In this document: piece by piece, positions 1 through 7,275 of the stretch | Layout: every line of letters begins with the position of its first letter | Position numbering within the stretch: the stretch's first letter is position 1 | Source: UBA4615 sp044342535 | GTDB lineage: Bacteria > Pseudomonadota > Gammaproteobacteria > Burkholderiales > Burkholderiaceae_E | DNA length: 9,428 nt | Assembly (NCBI GenBank): GCA_044342535.1 | Contig: JBIIPQ010000159.1 | Span: forward strand, 1-9,428 | Reading direction: 5' to 3' | Made by a program: the position numbers and the translations under genes | The notes under the pieces: model-generated | Databases searched by the model: none | What the model was told of the DNA's origin: nothing | What the model saw: the letters and a program-made list of their open reading frames with translations, nothing else

Positions 1-1393
<1,393 letters not shown>

Positions 1394-1398
1394 TCACG

Positions 1399-2598
1399 AT
1401 GGCGGCGGCGCGCGAGCGGTCGGCGGGCGGCGTGCTGCCGATGGTCGTCGCCGGCTTCGTCTGCGTGCTGGTCGGCTTCACCAGCTCGTATGCGATCGTC
1501 GTTCAGGCCGGCCTCGCGATGGGGCTGGATGCCGCGCAGCTCGCGACCATGACTGCCGCGCTCGCGCTCGGCATGGGCCTCACCACGCTGCTGCCGAGCC
1601 TGTGGCTGCGGATCCCGGTGGTCACCGCCTGGTCCACGCCGGGGGCGGCGCTGCTCGCGGTCAGCCTGCCCGGCGTGCCGCTGCCCGAGGCGATCGGGGC
1701 CTTCGTCGCCTGCGCGGTGCTGCTGACCGCCGCCGGCGCGAGCGGTCTCTTCGAGCGCTGGATGAGCCGCATCCCGATGTCGATCGCGAGCGCGCTCCTG
1801 GCGGGCGTGCTGCTTCGCTTCGGGCTGGATGCGTTCGGCGGGCTCGCGAGCGCGCCCGCCACCGTCAGTCCGATGCTCGCGACCTTTCTCGTCGCGCGCC
1901 GTGTCTCGCCGCGGTGGGCGGTGCCGACGACGCTGATCGCGGGCCTGGTCGCGGTCTTCGCCGGACCGGGCCTGACGCTCGGGCCGGCGGGCGCACCGGC
2001 CGTGGCCGCCGCCGCGACCGTCGTGCCGCTCGCATGGCCACCCGCGTTCTCGGTGTCGACGCTGCTCGGCGTCGCGCTGCCGCTGTTCGTCGTCACGATG
2101 GCCTCGCAGAACCTGCCCGGGGTCGCGGTGCTCAGGGCATCGGGCTACGGCGATGCGCCGATCTCGCGCCTGCTGACGATCGCCGGCGTGGCCACGCTGG
2201 TGCTCGCGCCGTTCGGCGCGTTCGCGCTGAATCTCGCTGCGATCACCGCCGCGCTGTGCATGGCGCCCGACGTGCATCCCGACCCGCGGCGGCGCTGGGT
2301 GGCGGCCGCGTGCGCGGGCGGCTTCTACCTCTCGATGGCCGCCTTCGCCGGCCCGCTCGCCGCGCTGTTCGCGGCCCTGCCGCGCGAGATGGTGATCGCG
2401 GTCGCCGGCCTCGCGCTGTTGCCGACGATCGGCCGCGGCCTGCTCGCCGCGGTCTCGAACGACGACGAGCGCGAACCGGCCCTGGTGACCTTCCTGGTCA
2501 CCGCATCGGGCGTGGTGCTGTGGGGCGTGGGCTCGGCGTTCTGGGGCGTGGTGTTCGGGGTGGCGGCGCTGCTGGCGTGGCGGCCGCGCGCCGCGTGA
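1399..2598 (+). CDS. benE: BenE family benzoate/H+ symporter
   Basis: Inner-membrane secondary transporter of 399 aa, the usual size for the benzoate:H+ symporter (BenE/YdcO) family. It is almost entirely hydrophobic, with about 10-12 predicted membrane segments. Family signatures are STPGAALL (residues 79-86), FVVTMASQNLPGVAVLRASGY (about 230-250), NLAAITAALCMAP (278-290) and the following HPDPRRRW loop (293-300). The frame is open far upstream through prfC. I chose the ATG at 1399 because it starts just before the first membrane segment and lies 5 bp after the prfC stop. There is no good Shine-Dalgarno, so translation may depend on coupling to prfC. No benzoate catabolic gene (benABCD, catA, box genes) is nearby, so the actual substrate is open; benzoate is only the family's type substrate. 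Confidence 0.92.
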   Translation: MAAARERSAGGVLPMVVAGFVCVLVGFTSSYAIVVQAGLAMGLDAAQLATMTAALALGMGLTTLLPSLWLRIPVVTAWSTPGAALLAVSLPGVPLPEAIGAFVACAVLLTAAGASGLFERWMSRIPMSIASALLAGVLLRFGLDAFGGLASAPATVSPMLATFLVARRVSPRWAVPTTLIAGLVAVFAGPGLTLGPAGAPAVAAAATVVPLAWPPAFSVSTLLGVALPLFVVTMASQNLPGVAVLRASGYGDAPISRLLTIAGVATLVLAPFGAFALNLAAITAALCMAPDVHPDPRRRWVAAACAGGFYLSMAAFAGPLAALFAALPREMVIAVAGLALLPTIGRGLLAAVSNDDEREPALVTFLVTASGVVLWGVGSAFWGVVFGVAALLAWRPRAA

Positions 2599-2605
2599 CG
2601 GTCAG

Positions 2606-2711
2606 TCAGCGCGTGTCGAGCCCCTGCGCGCGGACGAAGTCGCCCCAGTCCTCGCGCTGAGCCTGCGCGTCGAGCCCGGCGGCGGGCGCCGTCGGGGTCG
2701 GCGGATCGACG
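2606..2711 (-). other. Possible 3' tail of an unidentified minus-strand gene
   Basis: Read on the minus strand, this stretch gives a peptide ending QREDWGDFVRAQGLDTR followed by TGA at 2608-2606. Codon use is what a real gene of this genome would show: nearly all third positions are G or C, with a sensible mix of acidic, aromatic and aliphatic residues. Upstream of about 2711 the same frame becomes arginine- and serine-rich shadow sequence antisense to the DUF222 remnant. I therefore read it as a surviving C-terminal end whose body was lost. I do not recognise the family. It could also be chance in a GC-rich region. Confidence 0.25.
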
Positions 2712-2746
2712 ATCGGCCGACAGCACTCGGTCGGTTGGCCTAAGCC

Positions 2747-3180
2747 TTGATCGACGGCGCGACGCGCTCGTGCGCGCACTGGCTGGGGTGGAAGTGCGGC
2801 ATCGAGCTGGGTGCGGCGCGTGAGAAGGTGCGCACGGGGCGCGCGCTCGAGTCGCTGCCGCGGATCGCCGAGGCGATGTCCCGCGGGGAGCTGAGCTACT
2901 CGAAGGTCCGAGCGCTGACGCGGGTGGCGACGCCGCAGGCCGAGGAGACGCTGCTGATGATCGCGCGGCACGGCACCGCGTATCGCGTGGAGTCGGTGGT
3001 GCGGGGCTATCGGCGCGCGCAGCAGGCGGTCGAGCCCGATCGGGAGGCGCGCCAGCAGCTGAACCGAGGCCTGACGTACCGTCACGACGAGGCCGGATCG
3101 GTCTGGCTGCAGGTGTGCCTGCCGGCCGAAGGTGGGCGATCGTGCTGAGTGCGCTGCAGCGCGCGCACCCGCGGCGTCGG
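2747..3180 (+). pseudogene. Remnant of a DUF222-domain HNH endonuclease (13E12-type)
   Basis: The reading frame from TTG at 2747 to TGA at 3148 encodes a core typical of DUF222 proteins: SCAHWLGWKCGIELGAAREK, then GELSYSKVRALTRVATP, then LLMIARHGTAYRVESVVRGY, and LTYRHDEAGSVWLQVCLPAE. Intact relatives of about 400+ aa carry roughly 80 more residues upstream and a C-terminal HNH nuclease domain. Here a TAA at 2741-2743 sits immediately upstream in frame and no N-terminal region can be found. After LPAEGG the homologous continuation (AIVLSALQRAH) is in another frame from 3136, which shows an indel at about 3131-3136 in a G-rich run. No HNH motif follows. No SD precedes the TTG. It is most likely dead; a 133-residue fragment might still be translated but could not be a nuclease. 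Such genes are often multicopy, so recombination with another copy may have produced the truncation. Confidence 0.75.
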
Positions 3181-3347
3181 TGCGGGCCCGCAGGCCGGAG
3201 GCGCCGTACGTACGCCTTGCTTCGAGTCGAATCGAGTCGAGTCGATGCGACGGGTCGGCCCGTCGGATAAGCTCGTCCCGAGCGAGCGGGTCACGTGCCG
3301 GGCACGGCCACTCGCCCGCGACCCGTACACGACTCTGGAGCCGATCG
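3181..3347. other. Non-coding spacer with hairpin and GAGTC-rich tract upstream of sixA
   Basis: No credible gene lies here. It holds a short tract at 3221-3246 made of repeated TCGAGT/TCGAAT units, which yields four GANTC sites within about 25 bp. It also holds a perfect inverted repeat CGACGGG-N4-CCCGTCG at 3248-3265, and a second perfect inverted repeat, CGTGCC-G-GGCACG, at 3294-3306. Neither hairpin is followed by a T-run on either strand, so neither is a standard intrinsic terminator. I see no convincing -35/-10 pair for the downstream gene. Confidence 0.5.
3248..3265. repeat. Perfect inverted repeat, 7-bp arms, 4-nt loop
   Basis: The arms CGACGGG and CCCGTCG pair perfectly around TCGG, which would form a stable GC-rich hairpin. 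It lies between the decayed DUF222 gene and sixA. It could be a rho-independent-like barrier without the U-tract, an operator, or leftover sequence. Confidence 0.4.
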
Positions 3348-3812
3348 ATGGAACTGATCCTGTGGCGACACGCGCAGGCCGAGGACGGCTCGCCTGACGC
3401 ACCCCGGCGCCTGACTGCCCGCGGCACGAAGGACGCGGCTGCGGTCGGTGCGTGGCTGCGGCGTCAGCTCGGCGACGAGGCGGTCACCGTACTGTCGAGC
3501 CCGACCCGCCGCACGATGCAGACCGCGGAGGCGCTCGGAGTTGCCGTCGAGCCGTCCGAGGCGCTCGGACCCGAGGCGGACGTCGACACGGTGCTCGCCG
3601 TCGCCGGCTGGCCGTCGGGACGGGACGGCATCGTGGTCGTGGTCGGTCACGGACCGTGGATCGGGGAGGTCGCCGCGCGTTTGCTCGCCGGCCGCGACGA
3701 ACCTTGGCCGTTCGCGAAGGGCGCGCTGTGGTGGTTCGGATGGGCGAAGGGCGACCGGGGCAGCGCGACGGTGAGGCTCAAGGCGGTGCTGTCGCCGGAG
3801 CTGCTGCGCTGA
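3348..3812 (+). CDS. sixA: SixA-type phosphohistidine phosphatase / histidine phosphatase superfamily
   Basis: A 154-aa cytoplasmic member of the histidine phosphatase (phosphoglycerate mutase-like) superfamily, in the size range of SixA. SixA dephosphorylates histidine phosphotransfer proteins; E. coli SixA acts on ArcB and on the nitrogen PTS protein NPr. The catalytic RHA motif is at residues 7-9 (H8 would be the phospho-acceptor). SSPTRRTMQTAE (50-61) supplies the conserved phosphate-binding Arg, and the second catalytic His is H101 in VVVVGHGPW. The ATG at 3348 is preceded by GGAG at 3337-3340 with 7-nt spacing, which fixes this start over upstream in-frame possibilities. It appears monocistronic: decayed DNA lies upstream and a convergent pseudogene downstream. 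The physiological substrate cannot be read from the sequence. Confidence 0.9.
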   Translation: MELILWRHAQAEDGSPDAPRRLTARGTKDAAAVGAWLRRQLGDEAVTVLSSPTRRTMQTAEALGVAVEPSEALGPEADVDTVLAVAGWPSGRDGIVVVVGHGPWIGEVAARLLAGRDEPWPFAKGALWWFGWAKGDRGSATVRLKAVLSPELLR

Positions 3813-3821
3813 CCTGGGCGC

Positions 3822-4052
3822 TCAGACTCGGTCCGGCTTGATCCCGGCCCGCCGCACCACCTCGCCTCAGCGCTTCTCTGCTCGGCGACGGTCGGCACGT
3901 CGGACAGCACCGGCGTTGCCCGCCGAACCGTAGTCGAGCTGGCCACGCTGCTTCGTGAGCTCGACCGCGATCGAGCGGGCGACGATCTCGGAGCTGCCGC
4001 CCGGCGCCGCCGCGGATGCGCCCGCGGATGCATGCCAGATCGGTGTGTTCAT
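3822..4052 (-). pseudogene. Collapsed remnant of a Bug/TctC periplasmic solute-binding protein
   Basis: Minus-strand pieces of a TctC (Bug, tripartite tricarboxylate transporter receptor) protein appear in the correct order but far too close together. The ATG at 4052 has an SD-like AGGGAA just upstream and starts MNTPIW. It runs after about 10 codons into APGGSSEIVARSIAVELTKQ, the conserved block just after the signal peptide. That jumps to GQLDYGSAGN (mid-protein) and then, with a frame change at about 3906-3915, to TPVLSDVPTVAEQ. A second frame change leads to GEVVRRAGIKPDRV, the normal C-terminal end, with TGA at 3824-3822. A family member is about 320 aa; only about 75 codons remain, so at least three internal deletions are needed. 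A 10-bp direct repeat GCATCCGCGG spans one junction (about 4013-4034). The frame from 4052 stops at 3867 after 61 aa. The product cannot bind a ligand as the family does. Confidence 0.75.
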
Positions 4053-4181
4053 CGCGCTTCCCTGCCGCCGACCGGCCTGTCGTGTGGCGCGCGCGGAGAC
4101 AGCCGCCCCGGCGGCGCCAAACCGTGGCCGCATGTGGCACGCGCGGACGACGCGCGCGCCGATCCCGGGCATCATCCGGCG
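4053..4181. other. Spacer between the TctC remnant and the aldo/keto reductase
   Basis: The spacer is divergent between the remnant's start and the reductase start. It contains a 15-bp direct repeat with one mismatch (TGTGGCGCGCGCGGA at 4083-4097 and TGTGGCACGCGCGGA at 4133-4147), and a palindrome GCCGCC-CC-GGCGGC at 4102-4115. I see no clear -35/-10 pair. It presumably carried the promoter of the lost solute-binding gene and carries that of the reductase. Confidence 0.35.
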
Positions 4182-5186
4182 ATGGATACCCTTTCGCTTC
4201 CCTCCCGCACCCTCGGCCGCGCTGGCCCGGTGGTCGGCGCCCTCGGGCTCGGCTGCATGGGCATGAGCGAGTTCTACGGTCCCGCCGACCCGGCCGAGTC
4301 GGTCCGCACGATCCACCGCGCCGTCGAGCGCGGCGCGACGCTGATCGACACCGCCGACATCTACGGCCACGGCGACAACGAGGTCCTCGTCGGCCGCGCG
4401 ATCGCGGGCCTGCGCGACCGCGTCGTGCTGGCCAGCAAGTTCGGCATCCTGCGCCGGCGCGACGATCCGACGTACCGCGGCGTGTCCGGCACGCCGGCCT
4501 ACGTGCGCGAGGCCTGCGAGGCGTCCCTCGAGCGCCTGGGCGTCGACGTCATCGACCTGTACTACGTGCATCGCATCGACGGCGTCACGCCGATCGAGGA
4601 CACCGTCGGCGCGATGGCCGACCTGGTGCGCGCCGGCAAGGTCCGCTGGCTCGGCCTGTCCGAGGTCGGTCCGGCCACCGTGCGGCGCGCGCAGGCCATC
4701 CACCCGATCGCCGCGGTGCAGACCGAGTGGTCGCTGTGGAGCCGCGACGTCGAGCCGCTGCTGCCGGTGCTGCGCGAGCTCGGCATCGGCTTCGTGCCGT
4801 ACAGCCCGCTCGGGCGCGGTTTTCTCACCGGCGCCACCACCGACGCCTCGACGCTCGCCGCCGACGACTTCCGGCGCGGCCAGCCGCGTTTCGCCGCGGA
4901 GAACGCCGCGCGCAATCGGGAGCTGCTCGCGGCCGTCACCGCGATCGCGCGCGACAAGCACTGCACGCCCGCGCAGCTCGCCCTCGCCTGGCTGTTGGCG
5001 CAGGGGCGCGACGTGGTGCCCATCCCGGGCACGACGAAGACCGCACGGCTCGACGAGAACCTCGGCGCCGTCGACGTGGCGCTGTCCGCGCGCGACCTCG
5101 AGCGCATCGAGGCGCTGCGGCTGCACGAGTCGGTCGCCGGCTCGCGCTATCCCGACATGGCCTGGGTCATGCGGGAATCCCCCTGA
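4182..5186 (+). CDS. Aldo/keto reductase
   Basis: Cytosolic NADPH-dependent oxidoreductase of the AKR superfamily, 334 aa, a (beta/alpha)8 barrel. The catalytic tetrad is complete: D56 (LIDTADIYG), Y61, K86 (VVLASKFG) and H130 (YYVHRIDG). The N-terminal GLGCMGMSEFYG, the substrate-side GKVRWLGLSEV, PYSPLGRGFLTG and the C-terminal cofactor-binding IPGTTKTARLDENLGA are typical of the AKR subgroup that includes many plant auxin-induced-like and bacterial YajO/Tas-like enzymes. I chose the ATG at 4182 because the conserved N-terminus begins there. Upstream in-frame starts run through the TctC remnant and are unlikely. No strong SD is visible. The substrate is unknown; family members reduce a range of aldehydes and ketones. 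Its last codons lie in a 17-bp tandem duplication. Confidence 0.92.
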   Translation: MDTLSLPSRTLGRAGPVVGALGLGCMGMSEFYGPADPAESVRTIHRAVERGATLIDTADIYGHGDNEVLVGRAIAGLRDRVVLASKFGILRRRDDPTYRGVSGTPAYVREACEASLERLGVDVIDLYYVHRIDGVTPIEDTVGAMADLVRAGKVRWLGLSEVGPATVRRAQAIHPIAAVQTEWSLWSRDVEPLLPVLRELGIGFVPYSPLGRGFLTGATTDASTLAADDFRRGQPRFAAENAARNRELLAAVTAIARDKHCTPAQLALAWLLAQGRDVVPIPGTTKTARLDENLGAVDVALSARDLERIEALRLHESVAGSRYPDMAWVMRESP

Positions 5187-5202
5187 TGCGGGCATCGCCC
5201 TG
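5169..5202 (+). repeat. 17-bp imperfect tandem duplication over the reductase stop codon
   Basis: ATGCGGGAATCCCCCTG (5169-5185) is followed immediately by ATGCGGGCATCGCCCTG (5186-5202), with two mismatches. The first copy encodes the reductase C-terminus MRESP and shares its TGA with the second copy. The second copy would read MRASP followed by a stop if started at 5186. It looks like a small slippage duplication that left the reading frame end intact. Confidence 0.7.
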
Positions 5203-5219
5203 ATGACCACCGCGCTGCA

Positions 5220-5242
5220 GGCCGGCCCCCGGGGCGCCGGCC
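5220..5242. terminator. GC-rich hairpin between convergent genes (possible bidirectional terminator)
   Basis: GGCCGGC (5220-5226) pairs perfectly with GCCGGCC (5236-5242) around a 9-nt loop. It lies in the 63-bp gap between the stop codons of the convergent reductase and PF10118 genes, where a two-way terminator is expected. No T-run follows on either strand, so it is not a textbook intrinsic terminator. Confidence 0.4.
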
Positions 5243-5249
5243 GCGGGCC

Positions 5250-6092
5250 TCAGGCCGTCGTGCCGACAGCCCTCGAGACGCCCAGCACCGCGTAGTCGTC
5301 CCCGTGCTCGGCGAGCCAGCGCTGGCCCAGCTCGCCCGGGCCCTGCGACGGATGGAAGTCGCGGCGGGTGTACTCGCGCCAGGCGGCCACGTTGCCGCGC
5401 AGGAAGCCTTCGCGCGCGAACAGGAAACGGCGTGCGCTCGACCAGGTCGACGCCTTGAACAGCGCGCCGTCGTCCCACAGGTTGCGCAGCGTCTGGCGCG
5501 TGATGTCCGCCAGGAAGGTCACCGTGACGAAGCGGAAGATGCGGACCCGCCAGGCGTGCGAGCCGCCGAGCGCGGTGTACATGTCGAAGGCCGTGCAGCG
5601 GTGCTCGGCCTCCTCGGCGCTGTGCCACTCCCACAGCAGGCGCAGCCGCGGCTCGGCGCCCTCGAGCGCATCCGGATGGCGCAGCAGCCAGTCGGCGAAG
5701 ACCGCGGTGAAGTGCTCGACCGCGGCCGTGCCGGCGACGAGGTTTCGCAGGTCGACGCCCGCGAAGCGCTCGATGCGCCGCTGCGCACGCGGCCCGACGG
5801 TGTTGTGCTGGCCCTGGGCCTCGAGGATGGCGTTGAAGCGGGCGTGCAGGTGCCGGTGCGTGGCTTCCTGGCCGACGAAGCCGCGCACCTCGTCGGCGAA
5901 AGCCTCGCGTCGCTCCGGGGACAGGGCGGCGAGGCCCTGGCGCAGCGAGTCGATGAAGCTCTGCTCGCCGACCGGAAAGCTCATGGACAGCGCGTTGAAC
6001 AGGGCGGAGCGGAAGGCGTCGCCGCCGTTCCAGCGGACCGGGAAGGGCGTGTCGAGGTCGATGCCGAGGCGACGGACGGGAAAGCTGCTCAT
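5250..6092 (-). CDS. Predicted metal-dependent hydrolase, PF10118 / COG3687 type
   Basis: A 280-aa protein of the 'predicted metal-dependent hydrolase' family, whose biochemical role is unknown. The fold is probably a ferritin-like helical bundle. Candidate metal ligands occur in the family pattern: E43 in SFPVGEQSF, E76 and H79 in GQEATHRHLH, E126-H127 in AVEHFTAVFADW, and E160/E161 and H164 in LWEWHSAEEAEHRCTAFDMY. Together these give the carboxylate/histidine set expected for a di-metal site. There is no signal peptide, and hydrophobic helices around residues 185-198 may touch the membrane. The start at 6092 is fixed by a strong SD (GGAGGGG, minus strand of 6099-6105) with a spacing of about 6-7. 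It has its own promoter and an operator-like palindrome directly upstream, so it is probably controlled separately from the methyltransferase gene 83 bp upstream. Genes of this family often sit near lipid or sterol metabolism genes, but nothing here confirms that. Confidence 0.88.
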   Translation of the reverse strand: MSSFPVRRLGIDLDTPFPVRWNGGDAFRSALFNALSMSFPVGEQSFIDSLRQGLAALSPERREAFADEVRGFVGQEATHRHLHARFNAILEAQGQHNTVGPRAQRRIERFAGVDLRNLVAGTAAVEHFTAVFADWLLRHPDALEGAEPRLRLLWEWHSAEEAEHRCTAFDMYTALGGSHAWRVRIFRFVTVTFLADITRQTLRNLWDDGALFKASTWSSARRFLFAREGFLRGNVAAWREYTRRDFHPSQGPGELGQRWLAEHGDDYAVLGVSRAVGTTA

Positions 6093-6114
6093 CGTGGACC
6101 CCTCCGTGAGGTCG

Positions 6115-6135
6115 ATGCACCATTGTACGGTGCAT
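6115..6135 (-). promoter_or_regulatory. Promoter -10 box inside an operator-like palindrome
   Basis: On the minus strand, ATGCACC and GGTGCAT form perfect 7-bp arms separated by 7 bp. The spacer region includes TACAAT (6127-6122), a 5/6 match to the sigma-70 -10 box. A start site about 7 bp downstream, near 6115, would leave a 22-nt leader carrying the SD at 6105-6099. The -35 region is poor. A repressor bound to the palindrome would cover the -10. Arm length and spacing suit a TetR-type dimer, but no TetR gene is in the window. Confidence 0.6.
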
Positions 6136-6175
6136 GCCGGTGCGGACGCGACCGGCCGCGGCGCCGCTCCGGCCG

Positions 6176-7066
6176 TCAGTCGAGCTCGACGGCGAGCGTA
6201 CCGTGCGAGTGGTCGCCCGTCGCCGATCGCGCGTCGAGCCAGCCGGTCGACGAGAACTCCAGGACGCTCCAGCGCACCCGTTCGGCCCCGAACGCGGCGG
6301 CTGCGCGCGCGGCCAGGTCGGGCCCGTCGGGGGCGACCCGAGATGCCCCGGACACGCCGATCAGCGCGCGCAGCCGGGCCGGGCGCGGCATCGCCCGACG
6401 GACGGCCGCGATCGCGTCGAGGGCGGCCTGCTGCAGCGAGCGCGCGTCGCCCTCGCCGTCGCGGCCATCGGGCGGCCCGGACGGCAGCACCGCGACACAG
6501 ACCACCGTGCCCGCCAGTCCGGTGAGCGCGAGCCGCGGCAGGCCGACCCGCAGGTCGGCGAGGCCGAGCAGCGTGCGAGACTCGGGAATGCCGTTGAGGA
6601 CGCGGTTCAGGTCGGCGAAGGCCAGTGCCCGCGGATCGCGGTCGAGCATCAGGCGCAGCGGCGCCTCGGTGGACAGGGCGACCTCGCCGCAGCCGCAGCA
6701 GGGATCGAGGAGCACGTCGGGCATGCCCCAGGCCTGCCGGGCGAGCTGCAGCAGCAGGGGTCGGGCGGCATCGACCGCATCCGGACCGGTCGGATCGGTC
6801 ATGAAGACCTGGTTGCAGCGCAGGCTCACGCGGACCCGCAGGCGGCCGCCGTCGATCAGGCCGGCCCGGGCGAGGGCGCCCTCCGACAAGGCGTCGGGCA
6901 CCGCCGTACCAGCGTCGAGGGCGTCCGGCGGACCCAAGCTCGGAGCGCCGGTGTGCGCGGCCAGCGCCAGCAGCTCGGTTCTCAGATCCCAGGCGACGGC
7001 GAGCGATCGGCGTGCGTCAGCGACGATCCGCAGGAGGTCGTCCGCGGATAGGGCAAAGGGGTGCAT
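6176..7066 (-). CDS. Class I SAM-dependent methyltransferase-like protein
   Basis: A 296-aa, probably cytosolic protein. Residues 119-132 (LLDPCCGCGEVALS) match the SAM-binding motif I (hydrophobics, D, then a Cys/Gly-rich loop). RLMLDRDPRALAFADLN (138-154) matches motif II with acidic residues D142/D144 for the ribose, and VVCVAVLPSGPPDG (188-201) stands where motif IV (often NPPY/DPP) is expected. The N-terminal ~110 residues carry no motif I know, though RVSLRCNQVFMTDPTG (79-94) resembles the segment preceding the SAM site in some RNA or DNA methyltransferases. The substrate cannot be assigned. The ATG at 7066 has no good SD; an upstream FNR/CRP-like site supports a promoter here. It lies 83 bp upstream of the PF10118 gene on the same strand and 209 bp from marR. 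The clustered cysteines in motif I (C123, C124, C126) are unusual. Confidence 0.7.
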   Translation of the reverse strand: MHPFALSADDLLRIVADARRSLAVAWDLRTELLALAAHTGAPSLGPPDALDAGTAVPDALSEGALARAGLIDGGRLRVRVSLRCNQVFMTDPTGPDAVDAARPLLLQLARQAWGMPDVLLDPCCGCGEVALSTEAPLRLMLDRDPRALAFADLNRVLNGIPESRTLLGLADLRVGLPRLALTGLAGTVVCVAVLPSGPPDGRDGEGDARSLQQAALDAIAAVRRAMPRPARLRALIGVSGASRVAPDGPDLAARAAAAFGAERVRWSVLEFSSTGWLDARSATGDHSHGTLAVELD

Positions 7067-7093
7067 GGCGTCAGGTCTCTCGTGTGCTGCGTC

Positions 7094-7143
7094 GATCCGG
7101 ATTTCACGGCCCCCCGCCCCGCTGTCGCGTGACGTAAATCACG
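7094..7143 (-). promoter_or_regulatory. Possible FNR/CRP-family activated promoter for the methyltransferase gene
   Basis: On the minus strand CGTGATTTACGTCACG (7143-7128) has the form GTGA-N6-TCAC, shared by CRP (TGTGA-N6-TCACA) and close to Anr/FNR sites (TTGAT-N4-ATCAA). Downstream, TGAAAT at 7106-7101 is a 4/6 match to a -10 box. A start site near 7094 would put the site centre 41.5 bp upstream, the class II activator position. The position is striking, but the -10 is weak. Confidence 0.4.
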
Positions 7144-7148
7144 GATCG

Positions 7149-7170
7149 ACCGTGCGTTCCGACACACGGT
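7149..7170. repeat. Inverted repeat ACCGTG-N10-CACGGT
   Basis: Perfect 6-bp arms (7149-7154 and 7165-7170) sit directly upstream of the FNR/CRP-like site in the marR-methyltransferase spacer. It may be a second regulator site or chance. Further right, GGCCTA (7206-7211) and TAGGCC (7245-7250) also pair but are 33 bp apart with no T-run, so I do not call a marR terminator. Confidence 0.25.
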
Positions 7171-7275
7171 GGACTGAGGGGGAGGAGCGGCCTCCAGATT
7201 GTCGAGGCCTAGCCGAATCGGACGAGACGAAACAGCGACTGACTTAGGCCGAGAGGATGAGTCGCGAAACAGTGC

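Noticed and set aside
3132..3347. An N-terminal extension of SixA to 3132
   Set aside because: It lacks homology and is Arg-rich. The ATG at 3348 has a good SD, and the catalytic RHA sits at residues 7-9 as usual in the family.
4102..4115. Palindrome GCCGCC-CC-GGCGGC as an operator or terminator
   Set aside because: Short all-GC palindromes are expected by chance at this base composition, and there is no T-run or link to a promoter.
2599..4181. A mobile element or genomic island as cause of the debris region
   Set aside because: No transposase, integrase, terminal inverted repeats, target duplications or tRNA were found. The remnants are better explained by deletion and recombination.
3867..5210. 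A 447-codon minus-strand open frame opposite the aldo/keto reductase
   Set aside because: Most of it is antisense to the reductase. Only its last 61 codons (from 4052) carry real homology, and those belong to the TctC remnant.
5304..7247. A 647-codon plus-strand open frame over the PF10118 and methyltransferase genes
   Set aside because: It is antisense to two well-supported genes, and its translation is Arg/Ala/Ser-rich without any domain, as expected for a GC-rich shadow frame.
7206..7250. GGCCTA...TAGGCC as a terminator for marR
   Set aside because: There are only six paired bases, separated by 33 bp, with no following T-run on the minus strand.
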